NCBI GenBank assembly: GCA_000507305.1
Contig: DF239336.1
Span: 162,401-226,400, forward strand
DNA length: 64,000 bases
Origin: Breviolum minutum Mf 1.05b.01
Lineage: Eukaryota > Sar > Dinophyceae > Suessiales > Symbiodiniaceae
Reading direction: 5' to 3'
Shown here: one piece after another, positions 1 through 11,038 of the stretch
How positions within the stretch are numbered: the stretch's first letter is position 1
Layout of the letters: each line of letters opens with the position of its first letter
Position numbers and translations under genes: made by a program
The notes under the pieces: model-generated
What the model saw: the letters and a program-made list of their open reading frames with translations, nothing else
Database searches by the model: none
What the model was told of the DNA's origin: nothing

Positions 1-84
1 TGGCATATTTACCTACATGAATGGTTGATTTTTAGGGTTTTCATGTAGGAAAATATACCGTTCCTCCCATGGATCCGTCATGGG
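1..84. repeat. Palindromic MITE, family A (cut by window start)
   Basis: Right-hand part of the palindromic family: a TATTTACCTACAT arm, the central GGTTGATTTTTAGGG, a return arm ATGTAGGAAAATATACC and a right end matching CATGGATCCxxCATGGG. The left end lies outside the window. Other copies are at 4084, 10381, 10943, 30348, 31064, 31627, 34940, 46561 and 51161. Non-coding. Confidence 0.7.
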
Positions 85-213
85 ATATGATGGTTGGTTT
101 GGGGGGTCACAACGCCCTCATGGCTTCAACTCTTCGCCCATTGGGGTGAGCTTCCGGACCCGCAGGATGGAGGCGATTTGGCCTGCTGCGGTGGTAATTA
201 CGGCTATAGCTGT

Positions 214-329
214 CGTCCCTGAAAACCTGCAGCGAGTTTACACCTGAAATGGATGGTTGGAGTACTTTCTCGTTTCCTTTTAGGATGGCCTATTTTCAGG
301 GGCGTTTGCTGCTAGTTTCAGGGAGGGTA
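214..329. repeat. TIR element, family B (TACACTCCCTGAAAC ends)
   Basis: The right end reads GCTAGTTTCAGGGAGGGTA, the reverse complement of the family-B terminus TACCCTCCCTGAAACTA. The left end (GTCCCTGAAAACC) is more diverged. The interior contains the family words GGATGGTTGGAGTA and GGATGGCCTATTTTCAGG, also seen in the copy at 46010-46128. Likely a non-autonomous mariner/Stowaway-like element bounded by TA. Confidence 0.55.
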
Positions 330-3190
330 AAAGAATGTGATTTCAACATATTATAATGTAATTATCAAAAGTCTTATATGGATAAAACATGTAGTTTATA
401 TTATTATTTATTGATCTCACTGCACCCAACAGTTCCAAAACGAAATAATTACAAGACATACCCTCCAGTAGTCTTTTTTGTACTCTAGGATTCCTAGCTA
501 TCTACATCCACCATACTGAAGATCTACTGATCATACACTCCTGGAACTGAACGAAACTCCCCTAAAAAGGAACTATTTCAATAGGATCCATACATCTGAA
601 CCAACTAGAGATACATCAATTTTCAGCACCCATTCGTTTGGAATTCCGGGGCCCAAAAACGGGTCACAACTTCCCCCACGCAGTCCCCCGGGTCCCGTGG
701 TGGCCTCAACCTCGCTTCCATCTGATCTATGGATTGGTGGCCTCAACCATTCATCAGCGAAAAGGAAGGGTGATGAACCAAAACGCCCTCCCTGAATGGC
801 CCCTTTTTGAAGCCCTTCCTTTGAAGAAAAAAACATATCCAATGTCCAAGCCACACAAATGATCAAACATCTTACGTACGTGAGATCTGAGTAGTTGATA
901 GAATCATCCTTCTTATTGTGAAAAAGATAATGGCATGATGTCATCGAAATTGTCGCTTTTGTTGTTTTTAGGTTGCCATCGTTGCATCATGTCGCGTTGA
1001 ATTGTTGGGTTGGAGTAGAAACCCAACGGGCAACAGTTACCATGCAAACAAAAACTCCGCAGGCCGGCATTTGCAGGTCACTTCATACGTGTCTTAAAGT
1101 TTGATGGAAACAAACTGATCATTAAGATGTCCACAAGGAATCTTCCTTCCAAGGACTCTTGATACGTTTCCATACATTTTTGTTTACTGTTCATTACCCT
1201 GGAAGCATGATACATGAATTCCTGAATTGAACAACTCACCTCATGGTAAATTGCTTGTGTATGCAGTTAGAGTTAGTGATACTGTTACTATAGACTATTG
1301 TACCACATTCAACCCATAATGTTAGAGAAGAAAATCTACAGTTTATCTAAAGAGATGCTGGTGTTGATAGTGGTCAAATTCTGAACCACCAAGGATGCCA
1401 ATAAATCATTTTAAAAACATCATAAGGGTAAAACCATCAATGGCCTCAAACTTGGCTATAGTGTATATCTCCAAAATGCAAGCAGAACATCCATGATTCC
1501 CAAGCACATTCTTATGCAACTGGTTCCTTTCTTTGAGATAACTTGTTCTCCCAAAACCACCATCTTGCAAAAACAACAACATTGAGGCCTTTTGGCATAG
1601 TCAAAGAAAAACAGACCTTTTTTAGGGAGAATGTTGCATTCTTTGTTTGTGCTTCACCCAAAAATCACCCAACAAACGACAAACACCCTTCAAAAAAGCT
1701 CCCTGACGGTGGGCTCGCATCTCCCTGGCGAACTGCCGTTCGTGACGCATCTTCCAAGAAAAAAACTGATGATTGAAACATCAATTTCCTACACACTCTT
1801 GCGACCATCAATGCGGAAAACCCCATACAAATATATAACATTCAGTGGTGTTGCATAAGCCGGTGCATTATCTACAACTACAATACTATAATTGCACCCT
1901 TCCCCAGGTGGTTCCCAAGCAACTTTTCCGTTTGTGCTTGTTGTTTTTCTTCTGTAAAATGCTTCCAGTCCGGAGAGCTGTGTCTTGTGCTGTCATCGCA
2001 GCCGCCAGTGCTGCAGCTCCCGTTGTGCAATTTGGGCTGACCCTGAGAACCACCTCGTCAACCAAAGGCATGTATAGTAATGAATTGTTGATACATGTTG
2101 ATACCAAATACTGTAGAATACCTTGGTATATCCTAATTCTTCGTTAAAAGTCCCGCTTTCAGCAACAAATTGGGGATTGTGTGAAGTTTCCCAACATGCA
2201 TTTTTAAAGAGACTAGTTTTTTGTTCGACATACAAAGTCACATACTAAGTACACAATCATTTATTTCTTAAGGTTGGTATAGGAAGTTGTGTTGTGCACC
2301 AAAGATGAATCATTTATATGTATATAATCTGTGTATATATATATATATATAGATTGTTCAAACAATGATTTGTTTGTCTGTTGTAAATTGATCCCTTGAT
2401 CCCTGGCATGTATAAAACCTTGAAAATCATGGGATAAACTACCAACCGCAACTGGTGAGTTTACCGGATTTCTGGTTGCCATCAACTGTAGTTCTGCCAT
2501 GAAAATGCCGGTGAGTTTCTATCCATAGAATCTGCAGGGCTCTCCATGCCCGACCCGAAAATCTGAACACCGGATTGGAATCCAACGGCTGAAAGGGCTG
2601 GCGGGGCTTCAAGAATGGCTTCAAGTCACTTTTTGGAGGTCGTGATGTTTTGTTCATCTAATTTGCATAAATAGACATTTCATCACCAGTTGTTTCACAT
2701 GTGTTTATTAGCTGTGTTTATTTGTCTTTGTTGCTTTCTGCATCTTAAGTTGCTGTCGGTTCTTCGCCTCTTGAGTGACTTGTAACAGCCAACGATCTGC
2801 ACCCACAACACGTTTAGGCATGAGATGTTTGTTCGTGTTTGATTCTATTTGTTAAGGACCCTCAGTATGTGTCTGTAAAAAAACGATAGAGAAAAGAGTA
2901 GCAGTAAATAAATCCGTACCAAATCTTCCAAAAATGTATAAAACCACCAAAATTCCGAACCCATGGGAATTTTGGGGTTTTCCGTAAGGGTTCCCCTACC
3001 AATACTACCAGGTCAAAATGACTCACGAAAGGAAAACATGTTTTTTCCAGGCGAGAAGCGGCCCCGGGCAATGTGTCCACTATGAAACCACCACTACTTG
3101 TTGCCTTCGAGCCTTCGAGGCTTTCAATCGTTTACTCTCCCACCATCATGGTTTTTCGTGGAAAATTACCATAAATGAAAGGGAACTAAT
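330..3190. other. Non-coding stretch
   Basis: No convincing gene. Open frames here are short, mostly lack ATG starts and have no domain I recognise. It contains a (TA)n tract near 2330-2352. A diverged family-C end, GATTTCTGGTTGCCATCAAC, lies near 2468-2490 with the family word CATGGGATAAACTACC just before it (about 2428). Confidence 0.5.
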
Positions 3191-3299
3191 ACTATTGATG
3201 GAAGAAATCCTGCACCGACATGTTTGAAACCCTGTAAATAATGGGACATTTATATACCTAATATCAACGGTTTAGCAGGATTTCTGAACCATCAGCAGC
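3191..3299. repeat. TIR element, family C (TACTGTTGATGG ends)
   Basis: Inverted repeats: the left arm TTGATGGAAGAAATCCTGCA pairs with the right arm GCAGGATTTCTGAACCATCA. The interior word CCTGTAAATAATGGGA is shared with the copy at 19222-19335. Family copies also lie at 34673-34800 and 55853-55964. Length about 109 bp, no coding capacity. Confidence 0.65.
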
Positions 3300-4083
3300 A
3301 TTGGAGATACATCCATTTTCCACCAAAAAAGCCTTTTGGGAAGAGTAAACATTCGAGTTCCTTTACCTTTGAGCCAAGGCGCCAGCCAACCTTTTGGACC
3401 CAACACATCGATGGAAAATTCATAGATTCGTATCCCTAGAAGGAATCTACAAAATTGTACATCATTGTAGCATATCCTATCAAATTACAGTAAATTACTC
3501 CAGGATTGTTAAAAAACATCAGGTGATTCACGTGACTTGCTACAATTTACTATGAACCAAAGATACAACCAGGTGTTGAAGTAGATGACTAGCTGGTGTA
3601 TTCTCAAAGGGTGTAATAGCGTATCTGAAACAAGTTCACTTTATTTTCCTCCTTTGTATTTTTTCTAGTGCTACACTAATTATGAGCTTTGGTGCTACCT
3701 CAAAGCTATAGTTTGGTGTATTGACCCATAGTTCTACATATCGTTTTCCTGCAATTTTCGAGCAACTCGCTGGATGAATCCGGGATTCCTGGCATCAGGA
3801 TACCAATCCCGGATGCCAAGAGTACAGTACCCACATGGAGCCCATGTATGGAACAATTACCTGCATTCTTTTGAGAAACTTAAGGGAAATATCGGAACAA
3901 AATCCATTCATGGAGCATCTGGACTGTAGATGGTGTATATATGTATAGGCGAGAAGTTCGGAGTTCCTCAATCACTATTCACATCTATTCATTACAAACC
4001 TTCATGTGCCAATTACTGGGAGGGGAGCATCCAAATCCGATGAAACCAAAGTTGGGTTCATGAAAACATGAAACAATTCAATA

Positions 4084-4182
4084 CCCATAGGATCCATGTA
4101 TGGTATATTTCCCTACATTTGGTTGATTTTTATGGAAAATCGGTAAATGTAAGGAAATATACCATACATGGTTTTCTATGGG
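4084..4182. repeat. Palindromic MITE, family A
   Basis: Starts CCCATAGGATCCATG and ends in the imperfect complement CATGGTTTTCTATGGG. The loop carries GGTTGATTTTTATGG. The element is flanked on both sides by ATA, consistent with a 3-bp target-site duplication. Confidence 0.8.
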
Positions 4183-4235
4183 ATAATGGTCACTTCTCGG
4201 TGTTTTTTGGGGGGATTGAGGGTGGTGGATGGATG

Positions 4236-4274
4236 TTGTAGGCATTTCCCCTAAGCCTTAGGGGATTTCCTACA
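4236..4274. repeat. Short hairpin
   Basis: TGTAGGCATTTCCCCTAAG is followed immediately by its near-complement CTTAGGGGATTTCCTACA, an almost loopless stem of about 18 bp with a few mismatches. The role is unknown. It could be a small MITE remnant. Confidence 0.5.
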
Positions 4275-6128
4275 GGGAGGCAACATCAGAAGAAAACAAA
4301 ACTTCCAAGTTCTACAAAGTCACACACCCAAAAGTTGTCTGATATTTGTTGTTCTTGCCTTTACCGTGGTCCAAATGTTCCAAATTATGTTTTTTCCTAA
4401 GAAATGTCCTGGTCAAAGTCGAAGGCTTTTAAGAGATGTTTTGATTCCAATTCATGCCAACCCCCGCCACCCCCCCCCAAAAAAAAAAATAACATGACAG
4501 GTTTCAAATGGGTTTTTGTGCCCATACGATGCCATGAGACATGGATGCAGATCAACATGTTTACAAAGACTTGGGGAAAGACCTGCACACTGAGGTGAAG
4601 CAGGTCCGATCGGATCCAGGTCGCTTTCAGCTCTCGTCGAAAACGGATCGTGATCCAAGGGTCCAATCGGTCGACACTAAGCTTCATCAACAAACAACCT
4701 TAATCAACTAATGGTTATGTAGTTGTTGGTTTGGGGCCTGGTGGTTTGGATTCCTGGAATCAACGAAAATGAACGGGATTGTCACTTGGGTGTAGAACTG
4801 GAGCTTCAAACTGATGCTAAGACAATAATTCCATTTCCATGGATCGATGATGGTTTCATTCAAGCTTTATCTTGAATTCTACTGTGTCAACTTGTTTGGA
4901 AATCATGTGAAGTTCAATGGCCTTAGTGTTCACAATATATTGTACTAAATACAGGTGATACCATACACTGTAGACAATCACAATATATACATGGTGTACC
5001 TGTGCGGTGATACCATATATGATACACCGTGAACCCCCGCTGACACCATGATCTACCCTAACTAGTCGGTCACCGGCAAGCTTTTGCAAAACCACACCTT
5101 GAAACTTACCATTGTATGAATTGGAGGGTCCTAGCCAAAAACACTGTAAAAGTCGATGTCGTGAAGATTTCTCACACGGGATTCTAAAGATTCATAAAAA
5201 TGAACATGTTTTTTGTTTCCCACCGGCAAAACAAGATTTTGGCAACTCCCCAGGGATTGCTTGAAAACCAATGTAGCTAGAAACAAGTGAAAAAATCTAC
5301 GTGTCAAACAGAACTCGACCATTTGGAAAAAAACCCTGGAGCTGATCAGAACTCTGCCAAACACTGTCAGAACTATAAAACCAACAATGAAAACACACAC
5401 ACACAACTGTTAGATGTGTTTTTGTTGAGAAATCTGGTTACCTTGCAATGCTTTCTTCATCTGAGAATTGCATAACTGTTGTTGTTTTTTGGTGGCCTTG
5501 AAGAAATTTGCCAGATTCTGGGCTTTGAAACATCAAAAAAACCTATTTTGCGAAAGTGTAGAATTTGTCGTAGTGAATTTTACCATGACCAAGCTGAAAT
5601 TTCATGCTTCAAAGGTGAGGTTTATGTATTCATCGATTTCAAACTATGAATAAATTCGACCACCAATTCCGGTACCTGAATTAGCAAGTTTGAATGGGCA
5701 ATAAAACCACATTTTTCTGTTCTCCAGCAACATGGCCTGGCTTGATCGCTATCTACCAAGTTTCAACATGGCTTAATAGCTATAAAAAATATTACCGCAA
5801 AAGCAAACTCCCTTATCAGCTTTTAGACATGCTCAACCACACTCCCTGACTAGTTGGGGATACGATTTCGGCTTCCGGAGATTGCTCCTCATGGCGCTAC
5901 TGCTATATTCCTACCAAAAGGTCATTAGCACATATGAAAATGTTCAAGAAAAGCAATAGAAACATCGGGGTATGATTAAATGTATATTCACTGTATGTAA
6001 ATGTCATTTCGGGAGGATGATGACCCCCAAATCCTCAACTTACCTCTTTCAGGGTGGCCAACCCTGGTGGTTCAAACGTCATTATACATGGGCCAAAACT
6101 ATGGGCTAGTACCATAACCATGTATACT
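4275..6128. other. Non-coding stretch
   Basis: No supported gene. Mononucleotide runs (CCCCCCCC then AAAAAAAAA near 4470-4488) break the frames. A plus-strand frame at 5287-5475 has protein-like composition (charged and polar residues), but it has no ATG context, splice sites or family match that I can name. Confidence 0.4.
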
Positions 6129-6270
6129 TCAAGGTCTGACGGTGGGTGGCAACTCGTTCCTTGGGCCGTCGGTAGCTAACAGTTCCCTGAGCGCCGCAAA
6201 AGAGTTGGATCGAGTGAGTTCACCGTGAGTTCGGCCGAGAGGAGCGATTGGAAAACATCGAAACACAACA
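6129..6270 (-). CDS. Candidate exon, unknown protein
   Basis: The minus-strand frame ending at a TGA (6129-6131) reads FPIAPLGRTHGELTRSNSF followed by AALRELLATDGPRNELPPT. This helical, charged composition is typical of real protein and unlike the AT-rich surroundings. GC is locally elevated. A GTAAGT donor-like site lies further downstream on the same strand (about 6046), but the frame closes first. The opposite strand also carries splice-like signals (CTAACAG at about 6182, two GTGAGT at about 6217 and 6228), so strand is not certain. No family recognised. Confidence 0.22.
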
Positions 6271-6617
6271 AACATCAAAAAACATTGTCATGTTGAGAAA
6301 TTGATGTAAATGTTATAAACACATGTTTATGTCAGAATCAAAAAATGGAGTGAAATGAATGAAAATGATACCTTCTTAAAGTCACCAAATGAATCAGCAA
6401 CCACATCAATCGCAAAGGCGATCCAAAAACAAAGAAATAAGTCAGAAAGGGCTCAACAAGACTTAACCCATTACTTTATAGTGAACAAATACTGAAACAC
6501 GACACTATATACGTTGAATATATATAATCATCTACAGTGTCCGTATGTCTTTTCTTTTAATAATAGACAAGCTACAACACGGATGCAACAATGCACAAAA
6601 AACATGTTTTGTTACAG

Positions 6618-7028
6618 CCACAGCACTTTGCAATCCATTAAGCCATAATACTTTGGCCAGAGCAGTGGATCAAACCCTGCGCATTTTTAACTCGTTGGCT
6701 CATCGCAATTCCAGATATGGGCCCATATGGGGTATTAAGAACCCTGTTCAAAGGTGGTATAATTTCCTTCTTCGTGCAAGTAAAAACAACTTCCCTTTCT
6801 CCCCACCATATATCAACAGGCCCAACAGCCGAAAGCGCTGCGCTGTCTCAGCGCTTGGCGAAGTTGCAGCCTGTAACTGCAACTGTCCAAAAAAGACTGT
6901 CCCATCAGAGATCCCTTGCTTCCACAAGCTTCAAAAAGAGGAAAGCACACGCCGCAAGGACCCCAGTTGATGCGTCATTCTACATGGAAAGCGTGGCCGC
7001 AAGGCGGATAAAGACCTGCCTCAGGGGG
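6618..7028 (+). CDS. Candidate two-exon segment, unknown protein
   Basis: Exon 1 (6618-6779) follows TTTTGTTACAG and reads in part NPLSHNTLARAVDQTLRIF and ending WYNFLLRA. A 40-nt candidate intron (6780-6819, GTAAAA...CCACCATATATCAACAG) joins it in phase to exon 2 (6820 to about 7028), which reads SPTAESAALSQRLAKLQPVT then VQKRLSHQRSLASTSFKKRK. Exon 2 is lysine/arginine- and serine-rich and GC-richer than its flanks. The GGTGCAC after the glycine codons at about 7028 could be a donor. If no splice occurs there, the frame runs on to a stop at 7094. The intron is unusually short for a dinoflagellate, which is a reason for caution. I recognise no family. The phase agreement across the intron is the main support. 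Confidence 0.25.
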
Positions 7029-7099
7029 GGTGCACCCAAAAAGAAACACTCTGTGTTTGCAATTGCATTTGAACACATCGATAAGAAAAGATGAATCTT

Positions 7100-8014
7100 C
7101 CTGGGACTGAATATAGTGTGCTGATGCATGTATATATATATATATATATATTTATGTACCATATTTACATAATCATCTATATATACAACCCCACTCCATG
7201 GATGCATGTGCAATAAAACCTCACATGGCCCATATGTGTGCCTCAGAATCAGGAATTGAAAACATATCTGAGAAAAAAAACACACATTTGGACAAGCGTT
7301 TTCTGTATGTAGAGAAACGCTGGGCAACATATGATTTTTCACGAACCTCAAAAACACCACCTCTGTTCCAACTCATTCTTCTGGTTGGTTGCTGGCAATT
7401 CCAAAACAGGTAATCCCGGACTGTCTAGTCTTCATCCCCTATATAAACCAACCAGACTTCAATTGGTGGTAGTAACGTTTACCAGGGCTATCACATGGGC
7501 TAGGGAAGAGGTAGCCCATACTAACTGCTTTTCCTTAGCACCCAAAAAGCCCAGGGACACTGGAAACCATGAATCGTACCACTGCCGCTTAACTTTGAAG
7601 GTAACAATGGGAGGCTCAGCTATTGGAAACACACTGAAACTGATGGTGGTGAAATCACATCATCCCAGTTGCACATCCCTAGTACATTCATTTTTGGGAC
7701 ATCTCAGTATATACTTCTAAGATTTAAAAGACTTAGAGGATTTGTTTTTTCGTCTGCTCTTGTTCATTTTGTGATTTGGTTGCATCAAGATGGTAAAGAT
7801 TCATAAGTGTACACCGCCTTGGTTGACAAGGGTCCGTCTTCCGCGGGGTCTTTTCACAGCTTCTAGAGATCTGCATATCAGGTATTCAGACCTGAGAATT
7901 GTTGAGCAAATATCACACAAAGATTCTATGAAATCATGGTTAAACAATAAGTCAACTAAATCAAGGAACAAAACATATAGTATAATGGTCAATTTTGGAA
8001 GCCTCAAACGCACA
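7100..8014. other. Mostly non-coding, (TA)n tract
   Basis: Contains a (TA)n microsatellite at about 7131-7151. A plus-strand ATG frame (7790-8209, 139 codons) begins here and overlaps the minus-strand frame at 8015-8305. It is basic and polar with no recognisable domain, and at most one of the two can be real. Confidence 0.35.
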
Positions 8015-8305
8015 TTAGTTGTCTACATTGAAACTTGCACTCCAAGCCCATCCCCCCTGCTTGCGGTCCAATCGGGTCCTGTCCACTCCGGACCCGCTCG
8101 AAGCTGCAAAACGAAATTCCGAATTAATCGAATTGGCCAGTTGCTGAAGTTCTGCAAACATATTTTTCTCGCCCCGTGGCACAACATGAAGAACTTGGAA
8201 CCAACTTGAACCAACTGGTATTTTTACTAAAAATATATGGACGACAAAGCGTGCAGCAGTGATGGCAGGAAGTGGGAAGCTACCAGCATTTACAATATCT
8301 CTCAT
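8015..8305 (-). CDS. Candidate small ORF, unknown protein
   Basis: A 96-codon minus-strand frame with a true ATG. It begins MRDIVNAGSFPLPAITAARF, a mildly hydrophobic start, passes a helical segment NMFAELQQLANSINSEFRF, and ends in a Ser/Gly/Arg-rich tail. Inside it are splice-like signals: TTTTTA|GTAAAA after codon 26, and TTCGTTTTGCAG before the last third, so it may be two or three exons rather than one frame. It overlaps a plus-strand ATG frame (7790-8209). I recognise no family. Composition favours the minus strand slightly. Confidence 0.25.
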   Translation of the reverse strand: MRDIVNAGSFPLPAITAARFVVHIFLVKIPVGSSWFQVLHVVPRGEKNMFAELQQLANSINSEFRFAASSGSGVDRTRLDRKQGGWAWSASFNVDN

Positions 8306-8715
8306 AGGTAGTCGCTACCTTGCGCCTCCCTTCAATGAATATGGTGCTAATTGTGAGGATGAAGGTTACCTAGTTTGGAATCATGGGATCATCTGATTGG
8401 AACGGATTCCTCCCTGAATTTATTGTTAAACAACAAGTAACCAGGTGGTGATCAACAGAACCAATCTCAAGTTTGGCTAGTTGATCTTGGAAAGCGGCTG
8501 ATTGAAATTCTGGGATTTTTGGTCAAATACAAAAAGGATCCCTAAATTCATGCAAATCCAAAAATAATGGTGATAATTTGTATATTATCATCATTATTGA
8601 TTGCTAATTTGAATGTATAAATGTTTGATCATGCTGGGGAGAATCGTCCCATTTCGGGTCTGCGGTTTTAGAAAAACGTCGTTCAACGGCCGTTATCATC
8701 CACCCAAATTGCAAT

Positions 8716-8828
8716 ATATCCCTCATCTTCCAGTTCCCTGTTTGGAACTAAGCTCCCAGTTGAAAATATATCAGGTAACGATCGACCCCTGGTTCCAAAT
8801 ATAGACGGAACTGGAAGATGAGGGATAT
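8716..8828. repeat. Inverted-repeat element beside a TTG microsatellite
   Basis: ATATCCCTCATCTTCCAGTT (8716 on) is inverted at 8807-8828 as GGAACTGGAAGATGAGGGAT, giving about 22-bp arms around a 69-bp interior. No other copy was seen in this window. The size fits a MITE. Confidence 0.65.
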
Positions 8829-8835
8829 GGTAAGA

Positions 8836-8839
8836 TTGG

Positions 8840-8885
<46 letters not shown>

Positions 8886-8931
8886 CGACATCAGGCAAGG
8901 TATGGACACAATCAGGCAAGGTATGGACACA
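8836..8931. repeat. (TTG)n microsatellite and 21-bp duplication
   Basis: An uninterrupted (TTG)n run at about 8839-8885 is followed by two tandem copies of ATCAGGCAAGGTATGGACAC (period 21, from 8890 and 8911). Translations of the run give poly-Leu, poly-Val, poly-Cys or, on the other strand, poly-Asn/Thr/Gln, but nothing suggests it is expressed. Confidence 0.85.
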
Positions 8932-9230
8932 AACTCCAGCAAATAGTATCATAAACTAAGCGGGATGGAGCTGCAAATGACTCAATGACCTGAATGTTGT
9001 GGCGTTTTTGGCTTCAAAACAGCTGGATTTCCGAACAATTTTCCAAAGAGGATTCACGAAATATCCAAGTAACATATATAGATGGCACAGTTCTAAAAGT
9101 GTAGACAAAGTTGAAGGCTTTACAGAAAGTAAGCTCCCATGATGCTCCATAGTTCAACCATTTCAACTTCTCTGGGACTAACCTGAAAAAAATTGTTTGG
9201 CAATATGGAGGCATAAGCTAAACATATCAT

Positions 9231-9343
9231 TCTGGTCAAATTATAATATTTCACCAACCCAGATTTCCCTGAAATAAGGGGCTTTCCCTTACTAAACCAC
9301 CATTTGGGGTGAGGTCGTGTGAGGTCGCTATAATTTGACCAGA
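9231..9343. repeat. TIR element with 6-bp TATCAT duplication
   Basis: Starts TCTGGTCAAATTATA and ends TATAATTTGACCAGA, a perfect 15-bp inverted repeat. TATCAT is present directly on both sides (9225-9230 and 9344-9349), a probable target-site duplication. The internal GAGGTCGTGTGAGGTCG resembles short segments at about 41177 and 61331. Confidence 0.75.
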
Positions 9344-10035
9344 TATCATGGAAATCGGAATCCTACCCTCCCCCCATCAAAGTCAAGGTGTAGTGGCTTG
9401 AACCTTCGAGAAAACACAGCGGTTCCGTCCTATTGGAGTCCCTTTCTTGTGGAGCTTTCATGGTGGATTCCAAGAAACCCATACAGAAAAAAGATCCTCA
9501 AAGCAGAGTGTCTAGAATTGAAATGCAACCTCCCCTGGTAGATGGCATTTAGTAGATATACATATTCAGCAAACATATGTTTCTTGGCAAACTAAACTCT
9601 GAAGAAAGCATGAAGTTGCAAAAATCCACACCGAAATGACCCAAATGTTCATGTTATACATTTTATACACATTAGCACGCTGCCACAATCACTGAAATCC
9701 CGACTCACTCTTGGGAGACGGCCACATTTGCAGCTCCATCCCACGTGGAATGGCCATGGATGAGGCGCCCCCGGCAACAACTGACCAGATGGTCGCGAAT
9801 CATTGGGTTGATTATACGGTTACACAGGCTGTGAACCGGTGATGAATGTCCCCTTAGTACGAAACCAATCAGTTAATGAATCCTATGATTTTCAGCACAT
9901 TTCAGCCCCCCAAAAAAAAGTAAAAGAGTTGATGTTTTGTTAAACTCCCCTCCTTGTTCAAGTGACATGCATCTGTGTGATCCTCTGACACCATTCAGGG
10001 TAACTTTGGTCAAGGTTGGCCCCCTTCTACCTTCC

Positions 10036-10329
10036 TTAAGCGTGGAAATTATCCAAGACTTTGACTGTGATGGGAGTGCAAACGATGCTAGTGGTCTCAT
10101 AGTCGCTTGGTGATAGTTCGCTAATCAATATCCTGAAATTATCTGGGATTATTTCTGTTTTCTCAACTTCAAAACAATTTAATTTGTCGATGAAGTCAGC
10201 ATCTCTAACATAAGGCACAATCGACACCATCGTCCAAGCATTACCGAGAAGAGTTAGCGCTTTCACCTCCTGACACTCCAACAAATATTGTCCAGCAACT
10301 ATTGAGCAAATTGTTGGAAAACGTGCCAA
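10036..10329 (-). CDS. Candidate exon, unknown protein
   Basis: A 98-codon open minus-strand frame with strongly protein-like composition and no ATG at its upstream end; it is preceded by AACTCAG, a possible acceptor. It reads FPTICSIVAGQYLLECQEV, then KALTLLGNAWTMVSIVPYV, DADFIDKLNCFEVEKTEII and RILISELSPSDYETTSIV before a TAA. The LLGNAWT-V pattern recalls motif X (GNxVxVPV) of C5-cytosine DNA methyltransferases, but motifs I, IV, VI and VIII were not found nearby, so that link is weak. It may be the last exon of a spliced gene lying at higher coordinates. Among the unnamed frames it is one of the most convincing. Confidence 0.38.
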   Translation of the reverse strand: MARFPTICSIVAGQYLLECQEVKALTLLGNAWTMVSIVPYVRDADFIDKLNCFEVEKTEIIPDNFRILISELSPSDYETTSIVCTPITVKVLDNFHA

Positions 10330-10380
10330 CTGAGTTCATGCTAAAGTTTTTTGTGATTTCAAAACGGTCTTGGAAACAAA

Positions 10381-10470
10381 CCCATAGGATCCATGTATGG
10401 TATATTTACCTACATTTACCATAAAAATCAACCAAATGTAGGAAAATATACCATGCATGGATGGTATGGG
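10381..10470. repeat. Palindromic MITE, family A
   Basis: CCCATAGGATCCATGTATGG at the left. The right end CCATGCATGGATGGTATGGG has lost some symmetry. The loop ATAAAAATCAACC is the reverse orientation of the loop at 31064. Flanked on both sides by AAA (3-bp duplication). Confidence 0.8.
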
Positions 10471-10551
10471 AAATGAGAGACATGGCATCCATGACGTGTG
10501 AAAGATGAAAAAAAAACAGAACATCTTGGGACCTTGGGACCCTCCAGAGTC

Positions 10552-10650
10552 CTGGGCTTAAACAAAATTAGACAAAACTCGGATCATCGTCCCCCCAAGT
10601 AGGAATAAAAACAAAACATGTTTGAAAACCGTTTTGAAACCACCACCCTG
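10552..10650. repeat. TIR element, family D (CCACCACCC ends)
   Basis: The right end TTTTGAAACCACCACCCTGG and the interior CCCCCCAAGTAGGAATAAAAAC match the copy at 59460-59558 (CCCCAAATAGGGGTGAAAATA ... GAAACCACCACCCAG). The left end is diverged. Confidence 0.5.
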
Positions 10651-10942
10651 GACACCCGAAAGGACATAGATCTCAAAAATGTTTTTGTTGCGATGCATTT
10701 TTTTTTGCGTCAGATACATATCCTCATGACAGCGCGGGTCGGTTGTCAGGGCACCTCGCTCTTTGTGTCTCATCTCCCACTCGGCAATCTACGCGCTCCA
10801 CACGGAGACTCCGAGATGCTCTGTCCATCCGCGGAGACGGGCGTTTTCGGCGCGACAAGGGCGTTTTCGAAAACTCTTGGGAAACTCGAAATGAAACTCT
10901 TACTTAGTTCAAATTCAAAACCAAATGTATAGAGCAATATAT

Positions 10943-11038
10943 CCCATAGGATCCATGCATGGTATATTTACCTATACATGTACCATAAGAATCAGCCAAA
11001 TGTAGGTATATAAATAAACCATACATGGATCCTATGGG
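10943..11038. repeat. Palindromic MITE, family A
   Basis: CCCATAGGATCCATGCATGG on the left and CCATACATGGATCCTATGGG on the right are near-perfect complements. The loop is ACCATAAGAATCAGCCAAA. Flanked on both sides by TAT (3-bp duplication). It lies only 0.5 kb from the copy at 10381. Confidence 0.85.
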
